Source: Gammaproteobacteria bacterium
GTDB taxonomy: Bacteria; Pseudomonadota; Gammaproteobacteria; Xanthomonadales; Wenzhouxiangellaceae
DNA length: 64,000 bases
Reading direction: 5' to 3'
Assembly: GCA_003565625.1 (NCBI GenBank)
Contig: PXBD01000032.1
Span: forward strand, 58,607 to 122,606
Shown here in pieces: positions 58,023-64,000 of this stretch (position 1 is its first letter; each line of letters starts with the position of its first letter). The notes beneath the pieces are model-generated. The model was not told the DNA's origin. It ran no database searches and worked only from the letters and a program-made list of their open reading frames with translations. Position numbers and translations under genes: made by a program.

Positions 58023-59033
58023 TCAGTTCTGCATGGGGATGGCCTCGTCCCATCGAAAGCCCACGCCCCCGGACTGCCACACGCCGGGACCAAACGGGCT
58101 TGCCCCGCCAATCCTCAGGTACTGCGGCAAACCGTATCCGGGCGCGAGGTTGTCAACCCCGCGGACGGTGCTGCGGTGCATGATGCGCAGGCCTTGTTCC
58201 TCGGCCGGCAGGTGTGCCTCGGGCGAAGCCCGATGCGCCACGGCCAGGTTGTCGATGAAGATGCAGTCGTGTTCCTGGTACTCGTAGGCGATGGCGTAGC
58301 CGTTGTCCAGGCCGGCATCGAGCAGGTCGTTGTATTCGTGGCACAGCTGGCTGAGCTGTTCGGCATCCAACAGGCGAAAGCCGTCCTGGTTCGGCAGTTT
58401 CTCGACTACCGCACCGGTCATGCCCAGGTGCAGCCAGACGCTTTTGCGCCCCGACAACGGATGCTCGTGGACCGCCGGGTGGACAACGCCGGAGGCGGAG
58501 TTGACCGACGACAGGCGGCGCCAGAATTCCTGCCGGTGTTCTGGCAGCGCGTCGTAGGCGGCTCCCTGGTGGGCGAAATACGTCCCGCCGCCTTTTTCGG
58601 CCGGCCGGATGATGTGGTAGCCGGCATGCGAAAAGGTATCGGCATTGAAGCTGCCGTCGTTGTGCCACTGCGGGCCGACGCCGGGGATGCCGTGCCGGCG
58701 ATCGTTCGACAGGCGGAAAATATGCCGGTTGCCGCCGGGTGTTGCCGGATGCACGCCGTGGGTGCTGTGCAGCGCCTTGCCGCCCCACCAGCTGCTGGCG
58801 CGCAGGAAATCGTCGGGGGTCAGCTGCTGCTCGCTTTTGAACACCAGGAAGCCGCGCTGGGCCATTTCCAGTTCGAGTGCTTCGATGACTTCGCGCGGGG
58901 GCAGGGTATCCGCGGACAGATCAATGCCGTGCACTTCGGCGCCGATCGGGTCGAGAGGAGCGATTCGGCCGCCAAACCGTTCGATGGTTTGGACCCGCGT
59001 CGGATCCAGAGTGGGAATATCTATATCAATCAT
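58023..59033 (-). CDS. TauD/TfdA-family 2-oxoglutarate-dependent oxygenase
   Basis: This 336-aa protein has the TauD/TfdA fold: GAEVHGIDLSADTLP near the start, the iron ligands HND in PQWHNDGSF, a distal His in NLAVAHRAS, and the 2-oxoglutarate-binding Arg in RIMHRSTVRG. The substrate is unknown. ATG 59033 begins MIDIDIP; an upstream TTG would give a 22-residue extension. It is the last of three same-strand genes with oxygenase features. Confidence 0.88.
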   Translation of the reverse strand: MIDIDIPTLDPTRVQTIERFGGRIAPLDPIGAEVHGIDLSADTLPPREVIEALELEMAQRGFLVFKSEQQLTPDDFLRASSWWGGKALHSTHGVHPATPGGNRHIFRLSNDRRHGIPGVGPQWHNDGSFNADTFSHAGYHIIRPAEKGGGTYFAHQGAAYDALPEHRQEFWRRLSSVNSASGVVHPAVHEHPLSGRKSVWLHLGMTGAVVEKLPNQDGFRLLDAEQLSQLCHEYNDLLDAGLDNGYAIAYEYQEHDCIFIDNLAVAHRASPEAHLPAEEQGLRIMHRSTVRGVDNLAPGYGLPQYLRIGGASPFGPGVWQSGGVGFRWDEAIPMQN

Positions 59034-59095
59034 AGCTTTAAGGATAACCCGCGTGACGTGAGAACGAAAGGGGGGTGCCTTGACGACGAGTGCAT

Positions 59096-59398
59096 TCAAG
59101 GCCGGGTCAGGGCAAAGCTCAGCAACCAGCGGTTGCCACGCTCGATCCTGGAAACGCTGTGCTGATAGAGATCCGGCCGGAACAGGATGACGCGGCCGAA
59201 CCAGTTGAAGATATTGCGCTCGCAGCAGAACTCACCACCGGCCCGCGGTTTGACCAACACGCAATTGAGTTTGTACAGCCGGCCCTCGGCCACCATGTCC
59301 ACGTGCGGAATGATGCGGTGGCCCGCCGAGTAATGGACCAGGTAGATGCTCAGGCGCCTGGACTGAAAGAGCACCCGGTTTTTGACCTTTCCCGACAT
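59096..59398 (-). CDS. Short 2OG-Fe(II) oxygenase-like protein
   Basis: This 100-aa protein matches the core of the prolyl-4-hydroxylase-like fold: HYSAGHRIIPHVD (HxD ligands), GGEFCCERN, then LYQHSVSRIERGNRWLLSF, with the distal His and the Arg for 2-oxoglutarate. It is only half the usual length and lacks the N-terminal part, so it may be a minimal enzyme or a domain remnant. It lies 2 bp after the CmcJ-like gene, within one operon. Confidence 0.7.
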   Translation of the reverse strand: MSGKVKNRVLFQSRRLSIYLVHYSAGHRIIPHVDMVAEGRLYKLNCVLVKPRAGGEFCCERNIFNWFGRVILFRPDLYQHSVSRIERGNRWLLSFALTRP

Positions 59399-59400
59399 CG

Positions 59401-60231
59401 CTACTCAAAAAACAGCAGACAGCGTGTTTCCAGGCTCTCGCGAGGGGCGGCGTTGGCGGGTGCGCGCGGGTCCTTGCACGACGAGTGCGGCGTGAAACGC
59501 GTACGTCCATCGAGCGCTGAATCGTAGGTCTTGAACAGCAGCACTTCGTCCCGGTTCATGCGCGGGTAGTAGTACCAGCGCTGTCCGGGCTGGTGGAGGG
59601 CAACCTGGAGCTCACCGGTCCGATCTTCGCCGCGACGTTCCACCGCCACTAGATCATCGTCGCCGACCGTGCGCGCATCGCAAACAACCAGCGGATGGTC
59701 GACGACCGGCTCGCCAATCGGCCGCCAGGCATTGACGATGGCAAAGCGCCGCTGTTTCAGCCGCGCCGCTTCATCGGGTGCATCGCTGAAAAAATCATCC
59801 AGCCGCCGCGGGCCGGATTCGTGCGTGTAGTCGTTGTGCACGATGTTTGCGGGGTCCCGGGCGCCATGCTGGCGCTGCTTCGAAAGCGAGGAACTGCGCC
59901 GGGTGTCGTCAAAGATCTCGACCCGCCGGGCGCCGGTTACGCGCTGCAACAGGTCAATCAGCTCGGCGTGGTAGGTCGAGCGCAGTGCCGCATCGTCATA
60001 GAAGTCGCCGACGGCACTTTCGTGGGATACCAGCATGAAGCCTTCGCCATCAAGATCCGGCGCCGGCAAGTGTTCACGGGCATCGTGAATCTCCACCTCG
60101 TGGGTCCGGTAGTTGCCCACGTGCTCGGTTTGGTCTCCGCCGCCCTTTGAGGGCACATAGACCAAGGGTGCGGAGAGATCGGCCAGAAACTTCAGCTTCG
60201 CGTGCAGGGGTTGTTGCATCACTTGATTCAT
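59401..60231 (-). CDS. CmcJ/NvfI-family oxidoreductase-like protein
   Basis: This 276-aa protein matches CmcJ/NvfI-type proteins (related to gibberellin desaturase-like enzymes). Motifs are VEIFDDTRRSSSL, VHNDYTHESGPRRL, RFAIVNAWRPIGEPV DHPLVVCDA, MNRDEVLLFKTYDS and RFTPHSSCKDPRA, with His and Asp in HND as probable iron ligands and the distal His in PHSS. Family members act in secondary metabolism. ATG 60231 is used. It opens the putative three-gene oxygenase operon. Confidence 0.85.
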   Translation of the reverse strand: MNQVMQQPLHAKLKFLADLSAPLVYVPSKGGGDQTEHVGNYRTHEVEIHDAREHLPAPDLDGEGFMLVSHESAVGDFYDDAALRSTYHAELIDLLQRVTGARRVEIFDDTRRSSSLSKQRQHGARDPANIVHNDYTHESGPRRLDDFFSDAPDEAARLKQRRFAIVNAWRPIGEPVVDHPLVVCDARTVGDDDLVAVERRGEDRTGELQVALHQPGQRWYYYPRMNRDEVLLFKTYDSALDGRTRFTPHSSCKDPRAPANAAPRESLETRCLLFFE

Positions 60232-60391
60232 GCTGACCAAGGGTAAAGGTCTGCTGCCCGGCTCGCAACACCCCCCCTCCTGGCGCTCTCGTCCCCGTGG
60301 CCACCAGCGTCCCGGGGCTTCCTGACGCGGCTCCGGGCAACGTTGCCGCGGGCTGTATAGTGGAGCAACTTCTCCGATCAGGTTCCAGGCG

Positions 60392-61513
60392 ATGCAAACT
60401 TTTGAGTGGACGGCCCGATTCGAGACCAAGCTGCCGTCGGTCGATGGTCAGCATCGCCATCTGGTCGACCTGATCAACCGTCTCGGGCAGGCCCTGAGCG
60501 AGCAAAAGATCAGCGCCAGCACCTTGACGCCGATGGTTGCCCAGTTGGTGGACTATGCCCGCTTCCACTTTGCTGACGAAGAGCGGCTGATGCGGGAGTC
60601 GGGCGTCGATCCACGGCATATCGGTCAACATTCGGCCGACCATCGGAGCTTTCTTGACGATGTGGCGGCGCTGAACCCGGCCACGAACGAATCTGCCGTA
60701 GGCCAGGGTGCCGAGATGCTCGACTATCTCGTGCATTGGCTGAGTTATCACATTCTTGGCCGGGATCAAGACATGGCCAACCAGATTGCCGCCGTCCGCG
60801 CCGGCATGGAGCCGGCTGCAGCCTTCGAGGCGCACGAGCGCGAGCAGGAGGCAGCGCTGCAGCCTCTGTTGTCCGCCCTGCATCGACTGATGCAGCAGCT
60901 GTCTGCCCGCAACAAGGAATTGCTTGAGCTGAACCACAGCCTGGAGCAGCGCGTGGCCGAACGCACGCAGGCGCTCATCAAGGCCAATCAGGAACTCGAG
61001 GTGCTGTCCCGTACCGACGTGCTCACCGGCTTGTCGAACCGGCGTCATGCAATGCAGCAGCTCGAGGCCCTGTGGCAGGAGTCCCGGCAGACGGCCAAGC
61101 CGGTGTCTGCTCTGATGATCGACGCCGATCATTTTAAGGAGGTCAACGACACCTACGGGCATGACGCCGGCGACGAGGTGTTGATTGCGCTGGCAACGGA
61201 GCTCCAGCACGCACTGCGTTCTGACGACCTGATCTTCCGCCTGGGCGGGGATGAGTTTCTTGTTCTGTGTCCGGCCACCGACTGTAAAGGCGCAATGCAG
61301 CTTGCTGGCGCCTTGCTCCAGCGAGTGGCGAACATGCGGGTGGCCACGGGATCGGGGTTCTGGAAGAACAGCGCAAGCTTCGGTGTGGCGACACAGACAA
61401 GCGAGATGAAAGGCCCGGATGATTTGATCAAGGCGGCCGACGAGAGCGTTTATCTTGCCAAGCAGGCCGGCCGCGGTTGTGTTCGATCATGCCAGCCGAT
61501 CGGAGCTGCCTGA
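60392..61513 (+). CDS. Hemerythrin-GGDEF diguanylate cyclase
   Basis: This 373-aa protein has an N-terminal bacteriohemerythrin domain with ligands His21 or His23, His59, Glu63, His80, His84, His120 and Asp125. Next come a coiled coil with the linker [18 protein letters not shown] (about 175-195) and a GGDEF domain (GGDEF at 285-289). It is therefore likely a cyclase whose c-di-GMP output is set by oxygen or di-iron redox state. It is cytosolic. The divergent oxygenase operon starts 160 bp away. Confidence 0.92.
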   Translation: MQTFEWTARFETKLPSVDGQHRHLVDLINRLGQALSEQKISASTLTPMVAQLVDYARFHFADEERLMRESGVDPRHIGQHSADHRSFLDDVAALNPATNESAVGQGAEMLDYLVHWLSYHILGRDQDMANQIAAVRAGMEPAAAFEAHEREQEAALQPLLSALHRLMQQLSARNKELLELNHSLEQRVAERTQALIKANQELEVLSRTDVLTGLSNRRHAMQQLEALWQESRQTAKPVSALMIDADHFKEVNDTYGHDAGDEVLIALATELQHALRSDDLIFRLGGDEFLVLCPATDCKGAMQLAGALLQRVANMRVATGSGFWKNSASFGVATQTSEMKGPDDLIKAADESVYLAKQAGRGCVRSCQPIGAA

Positions 61514-61552
61514 TTCGCTAGCCTGGAACGAATGATTGCTCTCCGAAGGCAG

Positions 61553-61583
61553 TTGGCAGTGGTCATTCGGTTTCCTGTATACT
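61553..61583 (+). promoter_or_regulatory. Candidate promoter of tRNA-Arg
   Basis: TTGGCA (61553-61558) and TATACT (61578-61583) are 19 bp apart, wide but usable, with initiation near 61590, ten bases before the tRNA. The region overlaps a degenerate copy of tRNA sequence. Confidence 0.45.
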
Positions 61584-61599
61584 TCCCTACCCCCCGCGT

Positions 61600-61676
61600 G
61601 CGCCTGTAGCTCAGCTGGATAGAGTACTGCCCTCCGAAGGCAGGGGTCACAGGTTCGAATCCTGTCAGGCGCGCCA
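61600..61676 (+). tRNA. tRNA-Arg (anticodon CCG)
   Basis: This 77-nt gene has acceptor arms GCGCCTG/CAGGCGC, D-arm TAGCTCAGCTGGATAGA, anticodon stem CTGCC/GGCAG with loop CTCCGAA (anticodon CCG), T-arm CAGGTTCGAATCCTG, and an encoded CCA at 61674-61676. It reads CGG codons. It lies at the border of a region with type I restriction genes, a common island insertion point. Confidence 0.97.
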
Positions 61677-61942
61677 AATTCCTTAATTTTTCAAGTGGTT
61701 ATATCAGTCGCCCCGAAAGATCTTGTTGACGTTTTTGCTGTCAACGAAAAATAAGTGGTCATTTTTCGCGAGCCTTTCACCCAGCGATCTTGCCAGTGGA
61801 AAAAAGGCCGAATTTTGCCCGATGACGAAATGTTGACGTTTCAGTGACGTCACCGGTGGTCAAAAATCGACCGTTTGACCACAGTCCTCAATGACCAAAA
61901 ACGGGGCTTAAAAGCCGGCTTCCAGGGGCGAAGAGCGCTTCG
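61677..61942. other. Non-coding AT-richer junction between tRNA-Arg and hsdR
   Basis: No gene is seen in these 266 bp. It holds three GTGGT(C/T)A motifs (61695, 61755, 61857), two copies of TTGACGTTT (61727-61735 and 61834-61842), an inverted repeat GTTGAC/GTCAAC (61725-61745), a 10-bp palindrome GTGACGTCAC (61845-61854), and a 9-bp perfect inverted repeat GTGGTCAAA/TTTGACCAC (61857-61883). No integrase is present. Confidence 0.6.
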
Positions 61943-64000
61943 CTATTCAGAGGGTCGGTTTTCTGCTGCCTGCCGCTGGGCCCGTCTGAAGAAGTGCTTC
62001 GTGGCCTGCTCGCGTGCATCGCTGTCGGTCATGACGATGTTGCGCATTTCGTTGTCCTGCTGGAACAGCTTCACCATGCCTTGGAAGAACGCTCGGGAGA
62101 ACGTGTTGTAGACCACGTCCGTCGGATTATTCCTGAGCAGTTCTTCCATTTCATCATCGAGAATCTCGCGGTTGACGCGCTCGAAGCGCAGGAAGTCTTC
62201 GCGACTGAAGCTGGTGCCGTGGCGGTCGTTGAAAGACTCGATGATTTCTGAAAGGGACTTCTCTTCCTCTTCCGTGTAGGGATTGGCGCCGAACTCGGTG
62301 ATGGGCGCCAGGCCTCGGGTCTCACCGACACCGAGGGAGGCGCTGCCGGATTCTCCCGACTCTAGACGGAAGGCGGCGAGCTCCAGCATTTCATCGCTGA
62401 CCGTAATGTCGGCGGGTACATTTCGCGACGGCAGCAGGCGCGATAGCCAGGCGGTGTAGCCGAACAGCTTTTCCAACCAGGTGTCGCGCAAGCGAACGAC
62501 CTGAGCAACGAAAGAATAGAAACGCTGGTAGCTGCGCAACAGTTGCCGGAACTCCTCCTGCTGGGCCTCGTCCTCATCGCTTTCGAAACGCCCGATGCAC
62601 AGCTTGACCAGTCCTTCCAGCGCCACACGGTCGTAGTTGTCCAGCCCGTCCCGGAAAAATCGCTCAGCAAAGCGCTCGATCTCGTCTTTGTCCAGATAGC
62701 CCATCCCCATCAGGCGTTGCTCGAGATCGTAGATCTGGTTCAGATCCGTGCGCTCCTCAAGCGCGGTCACTTCGAAGAACGGCCGGAAGGCTTCCTTGAT
62801 GTCCTCAATGGAGTTGCGGAAGTCAAGCACGAAGGTCGGCTTGTTGTGGCCGAATCGTCGATTCAGGCGAGACAGCGTCTGGACGGCTTGTAGGCCGGCC
62901 AGCTTCTTGTCCACGTACATGGCCACCAGCTTGGGCTGATCGAAGCCGGTCTGGTACTTCTCGGCGACCACCAGGATCTGGTATTCCTCGCCATCGAAGC
63001 GCCGGGGTAGTTCCTGTTCCGAGAAACCATTGACGGCGGCCTCGGTCCAGCTATTGCCGTCGATCTTCAGCTCCCCGGAAAACGCGACCAGCGCGCGTAA
63101 GCCCTCATAGCCGTTCTGCTCCATGTAGGCATTCAGGTGCTGCCAATAGCGCAGCGCGTGCTCCCGGCTCTGGGTGACGACCATGGCCTTGGCCTGTCCA
63201 TCCAGCTGCCTGGCCACATGGCGCCGGAAGTGCTCGATGATGACTTCGACCTTCTGGTCGATGGCGGTCGGGTGCAGCGAGGCAAAGCGGGCAACCCGAG
63301 CTTGGGCGCGGCGGCCCTTGAAGGCCGGATCGTCCTCGATTGCCTTTTCCAGCTGGTAGTACGCCTCGTAGGTGATGTAGTTCTGCAGCACATCAACGAT
63401 GAAGCCTTCCTCGATGGCCTGGCGCATGGAATACAGGTGAAACGGCTGGGGCAGTCCATCCGGCCCCGGCCGCCCGAAGCGCTCCAGGGTGACGTTGCGC
63501 GGGGTGGCGGTGAAGGCCAGAAAGGAGATGTTCTTCTGCGGCCCCCGCGCGTTCTGGAAGGCCAGCACCAGGTCCTCGATATCCTCGGATCGGACCGCAT
63601 CACGGGTCAGCGCGTCGGTCATCGCCCGGGCGGCCTTGCCGGACTGGGAAGAATGGGCCTCGTCGATGATCACCGCGAAGTTCTTGCCGGACTGGCCGGA
63701 GATCGTCGCCAGGTGCTCAGTGCCGAACTTCTGGATGGTCGTGATGATGATCCGCGCGCCTTTCAGGATCGCGTCCTTCAGATCGCGGGAGGGGCCGTCG
63801 ATCTTCTTCACCACGCCTTCGGTCTGGGCAAAGCCGCCGATGGTGTTCTGCAGCTGCCGGTCCAGCACGATGCGGTCGGTGACGATGATGGCGGTGTGAA
63901 ACAGCGGCCGGTCGTCCTCGTCGTGCAGGTTGATGATCTGGTGGGCGGTCCAGGCGATGGTGTTGGACTTGCCGGAGCCTGCGCTGTGCTGGATCAGGTA
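61943..64000 (-). CDS. hsdR: Type I restriction enzyme R subunit, partial (C-terminal part)
   Basis: The frame runs to the window edge, so the N-terminal nuclease domain is missing. About 685 codons are present. The first visible part has Walker A GSGKSNTIAW, then motif II DEAHSSQSGK, motif III FTATP, and later helicase motifs (TGFDQPKL, TLSRLNR). These are the motor domain of HsdR, which drives DNA translocation before cleavage. The C-terminal helical region is complete and ends AAENRPSE. Its hsdM and hsdS partners should lie upstream, beyond the window. Confidence 0.93.
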   Translation of the reverse strand, partial: YLIQHSAGSGKSNTIAWTAHQIINLHDEDDRPLFHTAIIVTDRIVLDRQLQNTIGGFAQTEGVVKKIDGPSRDLKDAILKGARIIITTIQKFGTEHLATISGQSGKNFAVIIDEAHSSQSGKAARAMTDALTRDAVRSEDIEDLVLAFQNARGPQKNISFLAFTATPRNVTLERFGRPGPDGLPQPFHLYSMRQAIEEGFIVDVLQNYITYEAYYQLEKAIEDDPAFKGRRAQARVARFASLHPTAIDQKVEVIIEHFRRHVARQLDGQAKAMVVTQSREHALRYWQHLNAYMEQNGYEGLRALVAFSGELKIDGNSWTEAAVNGFSEQELPRRFDGEEYQILVVAEKYQTGFDQPKLVAMYVDKKLAGLQAVQTLSRLNRRFGHNKPTFVLDFRNSIEDIKEAFRPFFEVTALEERTDLNQIYDLEQRLMGMGYLDKDEIERFAERFFRDGLDNYDRVALEGLVKLCIGRFESDEDEAQQEEFRQLLRSYQRFYSFVAQVVRLRDTWLEKLFGYTAWLSRLLPSRNVPADITVSDEMLELAAFRLESGESGSASLGVGETRGLAPITEFGANPYTEEEEKSLSEIIESFNDRHGTSFSREDFLRFERVNREILDDEMEELLRNNPTDVVYNTFSRAFFQGMVKLFQQDNEMRNIVMTDSDAREQATKHFFRRAQRQAAENRPSE

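Overview
The window is a 64 kb piece of a high-GC bacterial chromosome. The gene content points to a gammaproteobacterium: TamA/TamB, SufT, YceH, UbiK, ComM, ZapE, an FNR-type regulator with the four iron-sulfur cysteines, a cbb3 oxidase and TonB receptors. I infer a Xanthomonadales/Chromatiales-like lineage such as the Wenzhouxiangellaceae, but no marker gene here proves the genus. Genes are tightly packed, often with 4-bp ATGA overlaps. I found no insertion sequence, integrase or CRISPR array.

Region 1 (1-14,500) is a microaerobic respiration block. It holds fnr, hemN, an S9 peptidase and a complete ccoNOQP-x-GHIS-TauE cluster for a cbb3 cytochrome oxidase. Perfect FNR boxes (TTGAT-N4-ATCAA) lie upstream of hemN (3032-3045) and of ccoN (14423-14436). 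The regulator, its haem-biosynthesis target and its oxidase target therefore sit together.

Region 2 (14,500-25,700) holds a DUF2868 membrane protein paired with a DUF3482 GTPase, a 5'-truncated VapC remnant, and a giant mosaic surface-protein gene (17799-25689). This gene has a signal peptide followed directly by a clear ubiquitin-like domain, then a Gly-rich domain, a LamG-like domain, InlB-type and Ig-like repeats, and a C-terminal hydrophobic tail. A single extra base near 23245 splits it into two reading frames. It is the most unusual object in the window.

Region 3 (25,800-49,900) is mostly housekeeping: cold-shock protein, YceH, lipoproteins, a glutathione S-transferase, TamA/TamB, ComM, a DMT exporter, UbiK, PII, an M1 peptidase, SufT, BtuB behind a cobalamin riboswitch, FadE with an alpha/beta hydrolase and a divergent TetR regulator, ZapE and a c5-type cytochrome.

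Region 4 (49,900-64,000) contains a GGDEF-EAL protein, UppP, a TonB receptor behind a TPP riboswitch (probable thiamine uptake), an exported protein that seems to use a rare AUU start, ArgG, a small tetraheme cytochrome, three consecutive non-haem-iron oxygenase-like genes and a hemerythrin-GGDEF protein. It ends with tRNA-Arg(CCG), followed by an AT-richer junction and a partial type I restriction subunit HsdR, which looks like the edge of a genomic island.
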